DNA of 40,816 bases. Source: JBBIKU01 sp037445245. GTDB taxonomy: Bacteria; Chloroflexota; Anaerolineae; Anaerolineales; Anaerolineaceae. The first letter of the stretch is position 1. The number at the start of each line of letters is the position of its first letter. Below the pieces are notes generated by a model. The model was not told the origin of the DNA and searched no databases. It saw only the letters and a list, made by a program, of their open reading frames with translations. Below are positions 18,100-26,376 of this stretch, piece after piece. The translations under genes and the position numbers were made by a program. Where the stretch lies: NCBI GenBank assembly GCA_037445245.1, contig JBBIKU010000003.1, positions 1 to 40,816 on the forward strand. Direction: 5' to 3'.

Positions 18100-18303
18100 T
18101 TATGACTTGGGGTTACTGAATTCAGCTACGAGACGGAGCAAGCCCAAAACGCCCAACCCCAATTTTACGCCATCGCCAGCGGTCAACTGGGGTGGTGAGT
18201 CAAGTTCATTGGCTCGCTTGATCATGATCAATGCCGCAGCTATCCCGGCGGCGGTTCCGATCAAAGCACCGAAAAGAATGGTTTTCGATTTCCAATCGTT
18301 CAT
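18100..18303 (-). CDS. Small single-span membrane protein of unknown function
   Basis: This 67-residue protein has one Gly/Ala-rich hydrophobic helix (ILFGALIGTAAGIAAALIMI) near the N-terminus and a second apolar stretch, VKLGLGVLGLLRLVAEF, at the C-terminus. GAGGA lies 6 bases before the ATG, so translation is likely. The layout resembles YtxH-like or glycine-zipper proteins, but I do not recognise a specific family. It follows the 150-residue membrane protein by 21 bases. Confidence 0.65.
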   Translation of the reverse strand: MNDWKSKTILFGALIGTAAGIAAALIMIKRANELDSPPQLTAGDGVKLGLGVLGLLRLVAEFSNPKS

Positions 18304-18324
18304 ATTGTCCTCGTTATCGGTGGG

Positions 18325-18777
18325 TCAATTAGCCGTTTTACGCATCCGAATAAGACCTGCTAGTCGTTGCAGCCCTGCCCAGCCGCCGCGAAGCGCAATC
18401 AGCGGCTGAACCAGCCGGTTCGAGTTTATCATGGTGAAGGTACCGATTCGATAGAGCAGGCTGCGAATCTTGAGCGTGTAGATGGGCAGAATTCGGTAGA
18501 GCTTGGCAATACCGACGATCATTAAGATCGTTAATGCAAAAACAAGCATGCCGGCCACGTATAGTGGCAGAATTAAAACGATCAGCGAAATGCTTGCCCA
18601 ATGAACCCCGTGTGAGGCATGCTGGGCGGTTGCCAGGGCAACCAGAACTGCAAGCGCCACCGCGATCAGCGCGCTTGCGCCCAGTGGCAAGCCGATCTGC
18701 CAAAACGATTGCCGGCGATGATTTGCGTGCGGATTGGGAATTGGAGACGCAGATGGCTGGCGGGATGTGGGGTTCAT
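18325..18777 (-). CDS. Small membrane protein of unknown function
   Basis: This is a 150-residue protein with a Pro/Ser/His-rich hydrophilic N-terminus and two strong membrane segments (ALIAVALAVLVALATA, and then ISLIVLILPLYVAGMLVFAL running on to LTILMIVGIA). After that comes a basic C-terminus rich in Arg. I do not recognise the family. AGGAG sits very close to the ATG at 18777. It is the first gene of a two-gene minus-strand unit with the 67-residue protein. Confidence 0.6.
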   Translation of the reverse strand: MNPTSRQPSASPIPNPHANHRRQSFWQIGLPLGASALIAVALAVLVALATAQHASHGVHWASISLIVLILPLYVAGMLVFALTILMIVGIAKLYRILPIYTLKIRSLLYRIGTFTMINSNRLVQPLIALRGGWAGLQRLAGLIRMRKTAN

Positions 18778-19261
18778 GCTCCTATTTTAGCATGATTTCC
18801 CCACGACCTTTACCGAACAGCAAAATTGATAAATTGGGTAGGCGATGAAATATATGCGAATAAAACATATTCATGTATAATAAGTCAACAAAATTATATC
18901 TGTCGTGCCTTAGAGTTTAGGTGCAAGAGTTGCAAAAGATGAAGGTTGCTTGTGCAGTGGGTACTCTTACACTCGGTATTGAGTGTTACTGTCATGACAA
19001 TGATCGAGTGATTTTGCATGGCGCTGGTAGCGAGCCTGACTAGTTGTGGTGTATTGCACAATTGGGGGCGTTTCTACCAGGAAAACCTATGATGAGGGAC
19101 TACGTAATCAGGTGTGTGAATATTGAATCCTGATTGAAAGTTTTTTCTTCTCGATTTTGGTATCCTGAGAAGAAAAGATGAGTGTGTGTTAGATAGCCCT
19201 CATTGCACCGACCTTCACAGCCGTGACGATTGCCGACAGAATGCGGCTGTGTGTTGTTTTA
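18778..19261. other. 484-base gene-free region with tandem inverted repeats before recX
   Basis: No open frame here resembles a protein. The stretch has a TATAAT box at 18876-18881 and a hairpin ACACTC/GAGTGT at 18969-18986. Three perfect inverted repeats follow: AATCAGG/CCTGATT (19106-19135), TTTTCTTCTC/GAGAAGAAAA (19143-19176) and CACAGCCG/CGGCTGTG (19216-19251). The last is followed by TTGTTTT and then the recX ATG. recA, the usual neighbour of recX, is not here. The region may hold a small RNA and/or a recX leader; it may also be decayed sequence. Confidence 0.6.
18888..19146 (+). ncRNA. Candidate small structured RNA (tentative)
   Basis: A -10-like TATAAT at 18876-18881 would start transcription near 18888. 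The following 260 bases contain several local hairpins: about 18922-18957, 18969-18986 and 19106-19135. The last is followed by a run of six T at 19141-19146, like an intrinsic terminator, though five bases separate the stem from the T run. No -35 box is clear and I cannot match it to 6S RNA, RNase P, SRP or tmRNA. Confidence 0.25.
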
Positions 19262-19927
19262 ATGGACAGGAAAATTACCGCCTTAAGGATGCAAAGACAG
19301 AATCCCAATCGAATCAACGTTTACCTCGATCGGGAATACGCGTTCGCGATTGCGCGCATCGTTGGCGCCTGGTTGCAGGTGGGACAAGTTCTTGATGAGG
19401 ATAAAATTGCGCATTTACAACAACAAGATAGCCTTGAGGGGGCGTATCAATGCGCCTTGCGATACATCAGCTACCAACCTCGTTCCGAACACGAAGTCAG
19501 GCAAAAATTGATCGCCCGTGGCTATACCGCAGATGTCATCCAGGGGGTGGTTGAAAGGCTGGTGCAACACAAGCTAGTAGAGGATTATCAATTTGCGCGC
19601 TTCTGGGTGGAGAACAGAAGCGCTTTTAGACCCCGCAGTTACCGTATGATGGCATATGAATTGCGTCAAAAAGGGGTAGCTCAAAACGCCATCGAAAACG
19701 CTCTAAATGAGGCCGCCGCAGAAGACGAACTGGCATACCAGGCTGTGACCCACAAGCTGGCTCGGTTCGAGTCGAATGACTGGAACGCTTTTCGCCATAA
19801 AGCGCTCGCTTATTTGGGGAGGCGTGGCTTCAGTTATGAAACCTCCGCCCCGGTCATCCGGCGGGTCTGGCAGGATTTGAAAGCCTCAAAGAGCGTTGCT
19901 ACTCAACTTTCAAATGAGGACGATTAA
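19262..19927 (+). CDS. recX: Regulatory protein RecX
   Basis: RecX binds RecA filaments and limits recombination. The start MDRKITALRMQRQNPNRINV followed by VYLDREYAFAIARIV is the typical RecX N-terminus. Three-helix repeats follow, with RYISYQPRSEHEVRQKL near residue 72 and LVEDYQFARFWVENR near 112. I chose the ATG at 19262 because it matches the family start. No Shine-Dalgarno site is seen, and a hairpin ends 10 bases upstream. A GTG at 19223 in the same frame lies inside that hairpin. rny follows after one base. recA is absent from this window. Confidence 0.88.
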   Translation: MDRKITALRMQRQNPNRINVYLDREYAFAIARIVGAWLQVGQVLDEDKIAHLQQQDSLEGAYQCALRYISYQPRSEHEVRQKLIARGYTADVIQGVVERLVQHKLVEDYQFARFWVENRSAFRPRSYRMMAYELRQKGVAQNAIENALNEAAAEDELAYQAVTHKLARFESNDWNAFRHKALAYLGRRGFSYETSAPVIRRVWQDLKASKSVATQLSNEDD

Positions 19928-19928
19928 G

Positions 19929-21464
19929 ATGATACATTTCTTAACTGGATGGTGGGTGTGGTTGGTCATCGGTCTTGTACTGATGGTCGTGCTTGCCTAT
20001 CTCTTGAGCCGGGCATTGATCCACCAGTACATCAAAAAGCAGGAGAATCTGGCGCACAGCCTGCTACAACAAGCCAGAGATCAGGCTCGCGCCCTGGAAT
20101 TGGAAATCAAAGACAAATCTCTCAAGATCATGCAGGAAGCCGAAGTCGAGGTTGCCCGGCGGCGCGCCGACCTGGCACTTGAAGAAGAGCGTTTGCAAAA
20201 ACGCCGCATGGAACTCGACCAACGTATTGAACGCATCGAACAACGCGAAATGGCGGTCAACAAACGCCAGAGCGCGGTTGACAAACGCGCCAATGAAATC
20301 GAAAAAATGTATCAGGATCAGTTGGTTGAATTGCAGCGGGTGGCGCAGATGACGATTGAGGAAGCACGCGCCGAGTTGTTGGAGAACACCGAGAAAGAAG
20401 CCCGCGCCGACATGGCGCGTATCATCCGCCAGATCGAAACCGAAGCCCGCTTGGACGGCGAAAAGAAAGCTCGCGAGATCATCGCTGATGCCATTCAGCG
20501 CATTGCATCCGATCATGTCAGTGAGGTGACCACCTCCATCGTGACGTTGCCGAACGAGGAAATGAAAGGGCGCATCGTCGGCAGAAACGGCAGAAATATC
20601 CGCGCCTTCGAGCAGGCGGCAGGAGTTGATGTGATCGTGGACGATACACCTGAGGCGGTTATGGTTTCGTGTTTTGACCCCGTGCGGCGTGAAGTGGCGC
20701 GCCGGGCGTTATCGCGTTTGATCTTGGACGGGCGCATTCACCCGGCGCACATTGAAAAGATCCTCGGTGAGGAACAGAAGGAAATTGAGCGGGCAATCGT
20801 CGAGGCGGGCGAACAAGCGGCGTATGATGCCGGCGTGGCGGGACTGCATCCCGAAATCCTAAAGATGCTGGGACGGCTCAAATGGCGCACGTCGTACGGA
20901 CAAAATCAGCTTGCTCATGCCGTCGAGGTCGCCAAGATTGCCGGTGTGATCGCCTCCGAATTGGGGGCGAACGTGGAGGTTTGCAAGGCGGGCGCGCTGC
21001 TGCATGATCTCGGTAAAGCGATGGATCACAACACCGAGGGCACCCACGCCGTGATCGGTGCCGAATATGCGCGGCGTTACGGCGTGAATCCCCAGGTGGT
21101 CAACATTATTGGATCGCACCACCACGAAATGGAACAGGAGAGCGTTGAGGCAGTGATCGTCGAAGCCGCTGACGCCATTTCGGGAGCCAGACCAGGAGCA
21201 CGCCGTGAAGACCTGGAACAATACATCAAGCGGCTGCGGGCGCTGGAGGAGATCGCCAATTCGTTCAAGGGCGTCAGCCAAAGCTACGCCATCCAAGCCG
21301 GGCGTGAGGTACGCATCATCGTCCGCCCGGAGGACATTGACGATCTGGCAGCTACCAGGTTGGCGCGCGACATTGCCCGCAACATCGAAGAAGCGATGCA
21401 GTATCCTGGTCAGATCAAGGTCACGGTGATCCGCGAAACGCGGGCGGTCGATTACGCCAAGTGA
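19929..21464 (+). CDS. rny: Ribonuclease Y
   Basis: RNase Y is the membrane-bound endonuclease that starts mRNA decay in many bacteria. The 511 residues show the expected order. An N-terminal membrane helix (residues 5-28) is followed by a long charged coiled coil (about 30-195) and a KH domain with GRIVGRNGRNIRAFEQAAGV near 217. The HD phosphohydrolase domain follows, with LLHDLGKAMDH near 360 and SHHHEME near 395. The end RETRAVDYAK is typical. The ATG at 19929 is preceded by AGGA and lies one base after recX. The gene ends before a strong terminator. Confidence 0.96.
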   Translation: MIHFLTGWWVWLVIGLVLMVVLAYLLSRALIHQYIKKQENLAHSLLQQARDQARALELEIKDKSLKIMQEAEVEVARRRADLALEEERLQKRRMELDQRIERIEQREMAVNKRQSAVDKRANEIEKMYQDQLVELQRVAQMTIEEARAELLENTEKEARADMARIIRQIETEARLDGEKKAREIIADAIQRIASDHVSEVTTSIVTLPNEEMKGRIVGRNGRNIRAFEQAAGVDVIVDDTPEAVMVSCFDPVRREVARRALSRLILDGRIHPAHIEKILGEEQKEIERAIVEAGEQAAYDAGVAGLHPEILKMLGRLKWRTSYGQNQLAHAVEVAKIAGVIASELGANVEVCKAGALLHDLGKAMDHNTEGTHAVIGAEYARRYGVNPQVVNIIGSHHHEMEQESVEAVIVEAADAISGARPGARREDLEQYIKRLRALEEIANSFKGVSQSYAIQAGREVRIIVRPEDIDDLAATRLARDIARNIEEAMQYPGQIKVTVIRETRAVDYAK

Positions 21465-21485
21465 CGCTAACTCGAACTTGCTATT

Positions 21486-21517
21486 AAAGCTCCGGCGAAC
21501 CACCGCCGGAGCTTTTT
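21486..21517 (+). terminator. Intrinsic terminator after rny
   Basis: A 12-base perfect stem (21486-21497 with 21504-21515) has a 6-base loop. The 3' arm runs directly into a T tract, and the 5' arm begins with AAA. It lies between the convergent rny and metallo-hydrolase genes and could work in both directions. Confidence 0.9.
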
Positions 21518-21524
21518 GGCGGAT

Positions 21525-22160
21525 CTATCGCAAGTATGGGTTGCCGTCAGCCTCGGCTGCGACAGTTGTCTCTTCGCCGTGACCGGGAAGCAGGCGGGTG
21601 CGGGCGGGCAGGCTTAGAACCTGGTTGTGGATGCTCTCCAACAGGGCAGACATGTTCCCGCCCGGTAAATCGGTGCGCCCGATGCCAAAACGGAAGACAA
21701 GATCGCCGACAAAAGCCGCCCCAGCCGATTCGGCATAGAAAATCACGTGTCCCGGCGAGTGACCGCGGGTGTGACGAACTTCCACAGCGTGTTCACCGAC
21801 CTTCAAGATTTGCCCGTGTGTGAGTTCGAGCGCAGGCGGATCGCCGGGGTTAAAGTTGAACCCGAAATGACGGGCGCCCCCGGCATCCTGCCATAATGCC
21901 AAATCCAACGGGTGCAAGGCAACCGGCAGTGGAAGGCGGGTGGCTGTTTGTACGCCGCGGACCCCTGCGATGTGGTCGAAGTGGGCATGTGTCAGCCAGA
22001 TGGCTTCCAGCGACATGTGGCGACGTTTCAATTTTGTCACCAGCGTTTCTGCGCCAAATGAGGGATCAATGATGACGGCTTGGGCGCTTTGCGGATCGAT
22101 TAAACAATAAGTGTTGTTTTCCAGTTGTCCGAGGACGTGTTTTTCAATCACGAGCGGCAT
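21525..22160 (-). CDS. Metallo-beta-lactamase fold hydrolase (glyoxalase II-like)
   Basis: The 211 residues carry the full metal-binding set of the fold: THAHFDH near residue 58, GHSPGH near 134, the Asp of FVGDLVF near 151 and the His of LLPGHGEET near 191. The compact size and spacing resemble glyoxalase II-like hydrolases of the YcbL type, which cleave thioesters, but the substrate is not certain. The ATG at 22160 overlaps the end of the esterase gene by 17 bases, so these are cotranscribed. The Shine-Dalgarno site is weak. Confidence 0.88.
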   Translation of the reverse strand: MPLVIEKHVLGQLENNTYCLIDPQSAQAVIIDPSFGAETLVTKLKRRHMSLEAIWLTHAHFDHIAGVRGVQTATRLPLPVALHPLDLALWQDAGGARHFGFNFNPGDPPALELTHGQILKVGEHAVEVRHTRGHSPGHVIFYAESAGAAFVGDLVFRFGIGRTDLPGGNMSALLESIHNQVLSLPARTRLLPGHGEETTVAAEADGNPYLR

Positions 22161-22947
22161 GAAGTCTGTGTTTCTCCTGTGGCTTGGAATGTGTAAGACG
22201 ATGAATGAAATCGGCTGCAGCTTTGAAGACAGTCTGGTGTTCCGGTTCTCGGGTGATGACGTGACCGCTGTTCTCCAGCCAGATCATTCGTTTGTCGGTC
22301 GTTCCCAGTGCGGCGTAGATATGCTCCATATTCGCCGGTGGTACTGCTGCATCCAGCCGGGAATGCATTAGCAAGGCGGGAATGCGGATATTGGGCAAAG
22401 CGGCGCGCAGTTGTGCCAGCAGTTTGTTCAATTCACCCACTGCAATGGTGGGGTTCGTCCGGTAGGAGACGTGGTCGCGGGCGGCGTCGGGATTACGCCA
22501 GTCGGGCGCTCCTTTGGCGATTTCGGGTTGGAATATACGAATGATGCCCACAAAGTTGAGGCGCCAGTCTTTCGGCAGTTGATAGGGCGTGGCCATGGCG
22601 ATGACACCTGCAAGGGGGTAGTGCGCCGCAGCCAGCAGGGCAAGCGCCCCGCCCATGGAAAGACCGATCACGAACACCCGTTCACAGATCCCGTTTAGCA
22701 AATGCAGCCCGTCCTCAACCGATGCCAGCCAGTCCTGCCAATGGGTGCGTTTCATGTCTTCGATGGAGGTGGCGTGCCCTGCCAGCCGAACCGCCAGCAC
22801 GGTATGACCCGCCCTGTTAGAGAGGTATTCTCCCATCCAATGCATCTCTTTTGGCGTGCCAGTAAAACCGTGCACCAGCAAGCAGCCGGTTTCATCACCC
22901 GGAAAAAAGAACGGTTCGGCGGTGGGTATGATCAATTGATTTTGCAT
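22144..22947 (-). CDS. Alpha/beta hydrolase, carboxylesterase family
   Basis: This 267-residue cytosolic hydrolase has LVHGFTGTPKEMHWMGEYL near residue 23, which gives the oxyanion hole. The nucleophile Ser lies in IGLSMGGALAL near 93. The Asp is in MHSRLDAAVPP and the His in ENSGHVITRE, which completes the catalytic triad. It resembles the Est30-type carboxylesterases and monoacylglycerol lipases. AGGAGGAGGG just before the ATG gives a very strong translation start. It sits between the M24 peptidase and the metallo-hydrolase on the same strand. Confidence 0.88.
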   Translation of the reverse strand: MQNQLIIPTAEPFFFPGDETGCLLVHGFTGTPKEMHWMGEYLSNRAGHTVLAVRLAGHATSIEDMKRTHWQDWLASVEDGLHLLNGICERVFVIGLSMGGALALLAAAHYPLAGVIAMATPYQLPKDWRLNFVGIIRIFQPEIAKGAPDWRNPDAARDHVSYRTNPTIAVGELNKLLAQLRAALPNIRIPALLMHSRLDAAVPPANMEHIYAALGTTDKRMIWLENSGHVITREPEHQTVFKAAADFIHRLTHSKPQEKHRLHAARD

Positions 22948-22975
22948 ATCCCTCCTCCTGTGGTGAAGACAGTGG

Positions 22976-24085
22976 TCAGGTGATCGTGATCAATTCTCGA
23001 TCGAGGTCGCTGAGAATCTCGACCCCGTTGGGGGTGATGACGACGTTATCTTCAATGCGAACTCCAAACTGTTGGGGAAGATAAATGCCCGGCTCGACCG
23101 TAAAGGTCATGCCCGGACGGAGCGGCTGTTGATTCTCCTGAAAAAGGTAGGGTGGTTCGTGTGCTTCCATACCGATGCCATGCCCGGTGCGGTGAATGAA
23201 GCAGTCGCCGTAACCGGCGGCGGCGATCACTGCTCGCGCCGCACGATCGATTTCACCGGCGGGCACGCCGGGCTGACAGGCTGCCAGCGCAGCGGTATTG
23301 GCTTTCAGCACAATGTTATAGATTTGCTGCATCTCAACAGTAATTTCGCCGATGGCGATGGTGCGGCATAGGTCGGAGTGATAACCGCCATAATTAGCGC
23401 CCCAATCGATAACCACAAAGTCGCCCCTTTCTACAGGGCGGTCGCCGGGGGTGGCATGCGGGCTGGCGCCGTTGGGTCCGGCGGCGATCACGGGTGGAAA
23501 GGGGAATTCGGAATCGGAAGCGGCGCGCAATAATTGAATGGTCAATTCGGCGGCAATTTGACGCTCGGTTACGCCAGGGGTGATTGCCGGCAGGGTGGCG
23601 AGAAAAGCTTGCTGGGCGATTTTGATGGCTTTTCGTATGGCAGCGATTTCATCTTGATTTTTTTCGAGGCGCAGGGTTTCGAGGGCGGTTTCGGCTGAGA
23701 GGAAGCGCCCTTTTGGGGCAGCCGTTTCCAGATATTGCAGTTCTAGCGCCCGCAAACGGGTGGTTTCAATCCCGATTCTGCGTTCGTTCAGCCGAAGGTA
23801 CTGGCAGGCACGGTGGAAGGCAGCTTGCCAGGTTGCCGGGTTGTCACCGTAAGTGAACTGGCGAATGGGAAAAGGACAGGCAGACAGTTTGGCGCTCTCG
23901 AGTTCGGGCAATGCCATGGCGGCTGCGTTGGGGGGCGCCAGCAACAAGACGATGGGACGCTCCATGAGATCGAAGCGCATGCCGGTGAGGTAGCGGAGGG
24001 TAGGTCCGGGCGAAAGCACCAGGGCATCCAGACCGGATTGTTTGAGGCACGCGAATAATTTGGACAAGCGGGCATACGTCATCAT
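22976..24085 (-). CDS. M24 family Xaa-Pro aminopeptidase-like protein
   Basis: This 369-residue two-domain protein has an N-terminal creatinase-like domain (1-130) and a C-terminal pita-bread metallopeptidase domain. The five metal ligands are visible: the Asp residues in VIDWGANYGGYHSDLCRT, the His in HRTGHGIGMEAHEPP, and the Glu residues in FTVEPGIYLP and RIEDNVVIT. It would remove N-terminal residues before proline, or act as a dipeptidase. GAGAGGTGAC precedes the start, where two ATG codons follow each other. It is the first gene of a three-gene minus-strand unit with the esterase and metallo-hydrolase. Confidence 0.92.
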   Translation of the reverse strand: MMTYARLSKLFACLKQSGLDALVLSPGPTLRYLTGMRFDLMERPIVLLLAPPNAAAMALPELESAKLSACPFPIRQFTYGDNPATWQAAFHRACQYLRLNERRIGIETTRLRALELQYLETAAPKGRFLSAETALETLRLEKNQDEIAAIRKAIKIAQQAFLATLPAITPGVTERQIAAELTIQLLRAASDSEFPFPPVIAAGPNGASPHATPGDRPVERGDFVVIDWGANYGGYHSDLCRTIAIGEITVEMQQIYNIVLKANTAALAACQPGVPAGEIDRAARAVIAAAGYGDCFIHRTGHGIGMEAHEPPYLFQENQQPLRPGMTFTVEPGIYLPQQFGVRIEDNVVITPNGVEILSDLDRELITIT

Positions 24086-24172
24086 GTCACCTCTCTAGAG
24101 ATTATATCTTTGATTTGGGTACATGCCAAATTGAGCGTCTGAGCGGTGTAAGGGGCTCGTGGCGTGTGTAGC

Positions 24173-24201
24173 TTCCAGGCGGCGGGTAGTCATGGTAAAA
24201 T
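24173..24201 (+). promoter_or_regulatory. Promoter of tRNA-Arg (and probably the following peptidase)
   Basis: TTCCAG at 24173-24178 and TAAAAT at 24196-24201 are 17 bases apart, and TGG directly precedes the -10 box. Transcription from about 24208 would begin 15 bases before the tRNA. Confidence 0.5.
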
Positions 24202-24222
24202 ACAAACCGTTTCCGGAATCAT

Positions 24223-24294
24223 GCGCCCGTAGTGAAGTGGACATCACGTTGCCCTCCGGAGGCAGAAGCCCGGGTTCGAGTCCCGGCGGGCGCG
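24223..24294 (+). tRNA. tRNA-Arg (anticodon CCG)
   Basis: A complete cloverleaf can be folded by eye. The acceptor is GCGCCCG with CGGGCGC, the D stem GTGA/TCAC, the anticodon stem TTGCC/GGCAG with loop CTCCGGA, and the T stem CCGGG/CCCGG with loop TTCGAGT. The anticodon CCG reads CGG (Arg). The CCA end is not encoded. The Shine-Dalgarno site of the next gene begins only four bases after the tRNA. Confidence 0.93.
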
Positions 24295-24305
24295 CTCGAG
24301 GTGAG

Positions 24306-25019
24306 ATGATGATTTATCCGTTAATGGGTGGATACGGGATTTATATTCTATTCAGCCTGCCGGCTTTGCTACTCGGCTTCTGGGCGCAATGGAAGATTCG
24401 CGCCGCAATCCAGCGTTATTCGCGGGTGCGCACCTTCAGCGGTTTGAGCGGCGCACAGATCGCCCGTCGCATTCTGGATGGGAATGGATTGTATGACGTG
24501 GCGGTTGAACAGGTGCGAGGGTGGCTGAGCGATCATTATGATCCGACCCATCGCACATTGCGATTGAGCCCCGAAGTTTATCAGGGCAACAGTCTGGTAG
24601 CCGCCGGCGTTGCCGCGCACGAAGTCGGGCACGCCCTCCAAGACCAGGATGCCTACCTCCCGTTGCGAATTCGCACCGCAATGGTGCCGGTGGTTCAACT
24701 GGGAAGCTGGCTTGGTCCGATCATCTTCATTTTCGGGTTGCTGCTCGCCTCGGCTTTTGGCGACCGTCTGGCGTGGGGCGGAGTGACCTTGTTCGCGGCA
24801 ACGGCGATGTTTGCCTTCGTGACGCTGCCGGTCGAGTTGGATGCCAGCCGGCGCGCCCGCAAATGGCTGACCGAAATGGGGATGGTACACCAGCAAGAAT
24901 TAGAGGGGGTGAACTCGGTGCTGAATGCGGCATCGTTGACTTACCTAGCGGCTGCGATCCAGGCGGTTTCAACCCTGCTGTATTATGCTTTTCTGCTGAT
25001 GGGCAGACGGCGTAATTAA
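24306..25019 (+). CDS. YugP-like membrane zinc metallopeptidase
   Basis: The protein has about 237 residues. One membrane helix lies near the N-terminus (YGIYILFSLPALLLGF), then a soluble part with the zinc motif HEVGH near residue 110. Two or three further membrane helices follow (VVQLGSWLGPIIFIFGLLLASA and others). The stretches RTFSGLSGAQIARRIL and YDPTHRTLRLSP are characteristic of this peptidase family (Zn_peptidase_2). Its natural substrate is unknown. ATG codons at 24306 and 24309 are both possible; GAGGTG at 24298 is better spaced for the second. It is probably read from the tRNA-Arg promoter and freed by tRNA 3' processing. Confidence 0.88.
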   Translation: MMIYPLMGGYGIYILFSLPALLLGFWAQWKIRAAIQRYSRVRTFSGLSGAQIARRILDGNGLYDVAVEQVRGWLSDHYDPTHRTLRLSPEVYQGNSLVAAGVAAHEVGHALQDQDAYLPLRIRTAMVPVVQLGSWLGPIIFIFGLLLASAFGDRLAWGGVTLFAATAMFAFVTLPVELDASRRARKWLTEMGMVHQQELEGVNSVLNAASLTYLAAAIQAVSTLLYYAFLLMGRRRN

Positions 25020-25038
25020 GTTTCAACACTCCTATCCC

Positions 25039-26376
25039 ATGCGTGTATTCAAAGCAATGTATTTGCTGGCGTTGTTGCTATTGGGCTTGCCTTTGCTGGG
25101 CTGTCGCCCTGCCCCTGCCGCCTTGCCTGACCGTCCTCTAGCTGAATCAACGGGGGATTGGACGGCGGATGACCTGCGGCTGTTGCGCACGGTGGCTACG
25201 GAGGAGGCAGAAGATTTTGTGGTTGCAGTGGGGGCACGCCGTTCGAGCGATCAACTCCAGTTTCGGTTGGATCTCTTTGAGTCCATTGCGTACGAGGTGT
25301 ATCTGGCGATCGATAGCGGCGCTGACGGCGCCCGGCAATTGCCAAACGGCGCGGCGGCCGAGATAGCCTGGGATATACTGGTGCACTTTTCTAGCAGCGG
25401 AGCGGTTTCGGCGATCGCTGCCACCGGCAATCCACTGCCGCATCTCGGACCTGCGTGTAGCGGTGATCCTTTTCTGGATTACGTCGTGTGCAGTCTTCAA
25501 ACGGCATCGCTGCCGTTGCCTTTTGAAGATTATCGCCTGCAGGCTTTTCTCTTCGCTCCTGATGGGAATACGCTGATTGACCGCACGCCTGTGGCGCGAC
25601 TGGGACAATCCCCGCCGCAGCCGGTAAATGTGATCCTGGCATTTTGGGACGCGCTTCCGGCTTTCACACCAGTGCAAGCCCTGCGTCGCTGGGATGGCGC
25701 CCACAGCGGCCCCTTCGGCAGGCGACATGGATTGCGACATCTGTTGCAGGCTTCCTCAGCAGCGGATGTGCCAGTGGTGTTACTGGATCTGGCTCAGCCG
25801 GTCAGCCTCGCCGGGCTAGACATTGTGGGTGGGTTGGAATGGGTGCGCTCGCTGCAAGAAAGCGGATTGGTCATTCTGCCCGAGGTGTCGTACGGCGGCG
25901 ACCCACAGGCGGCGCAAATCAGCCTGGAATTCTCGCGTCGCATTGCTGACAATTATGGGTTGCAAACTAGCCGCATTGTGTATGGCGCAGCCAGGATGGA
26001 GCAGCTTGCAGGTTATCCGGCGGCGTTTGCCGTCATGCCCAATCCCGGTTTGATGCTGATGTATGATGATATTCGTCTGATCCCCTTATCGGTTGCGCCC
26101 TTGGCGCCTGGCGCCGGCAGCGGCAACCGGCTGGGCGTACAGGTTGATCCTAAGGAGGGGTTGACCGCTACGCTTCGTCGGGCGTTGTTGGAAAGCGCGG
26201 CGACAACTCAGCCGGGAGCGGTACTGGTGTTGGGTGGCAGCCTTCCGCAAAGCGCCTGGGCAGACCAGATGACGGCGGCTCAGGCTTTCCGCTACGTGGC
26301 GGGACAGCCGTGGCTGCGCGTGCTGAACTTCGCCTCGAAGATCGGCTCCAGCACCTGGAGGAGGCTGACCTGCTGA
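25039..26376 (+). CDS. Large secreted lipoprotein of unknown function, N-terminal part (frameshifted)
   Basis: The N-terminus is a clear lipoprotein signal: a hydrophobic stretch ending LLGC with the Cys at residue 22. A beta-rich domain follows to about residue 190. Then comes a segment (RRWDGAHSGPFGRRHGLRHL, then VPVVLLDL) that resembles large extracytoplasmic proteins of Anaerolineae with deacetylase- or glycosidase-like cores. That likeness is a weak recollection, so I assign no function. After PWLRVL near 26325 the frame becomes unlike protein and stops at 26376. The next frame continues the same protein to 27395. The shift equals one missing base (or two extra) between about 26325 and 26370. 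The full product would be near 780 residues. Confidence 0.6.
   Translation: MRVFKAMYLLALLLLGLPLLGCRPAPAALPDRPLAESTGDWTADDLRLLRTVATEEAEDFVVAVGARRSSDQLQFRLDLFESIAYEVYLAIDSGADGARQLPNGAAAEIAWDILVHFSSSGAVSAIAATGNPLPHLGPACSGDPFLDYVVCSLQTASLPLPFEDYRLQAFLFAPDGNTLIDRTPVARLGQSPPQPVNVILAFWDALPAFTPVQALRRWDGAHSGPFGRRHGLRHLLQASSAADVPVVLLDLAQPVSLAGLDIVGGLEWVRSLQESGLVILPEVSYGGDPQAAQISLEFSRRIADNYGLQTSRIVYGAARMEQLAGYPAAFAVMPNPGLMLMYDDIRLIPLSVAPLAPGAGSGNRLGVQVDPKEGLTATLRRALLESAATTQPGAVLVLGGSLPQSAWADQMTAAQAFRYVAGQPWLRVLNFASKIGSSTWRRLTC

Noticed and set aside
18888..19146. Identification of the region as 6S RNA, RNase P RNA or tmRNA
   Set aside because: None of the conserved blocks I know for these RNAs is visible, so only an unnamed candidate is listed.
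19186..19395. Open frame overlapping the recX start
   Set aside because: It is out of frame with recX and has no family resemblance or ribosome site.
24159..24305. N-terminal extension of the YugP-like peptidase frame
   Set aside because: The extension runs across the tRNA-Arg gene and has no ribosome site; the true start is at 24306 or 24309.
26310..26376. Programmed ribosomal frameshift in the lipoprotein gene
   Set aside because: No slippery heptamer or following stem-loop is evident in the overlap, so mutation or sequence error is more likely.
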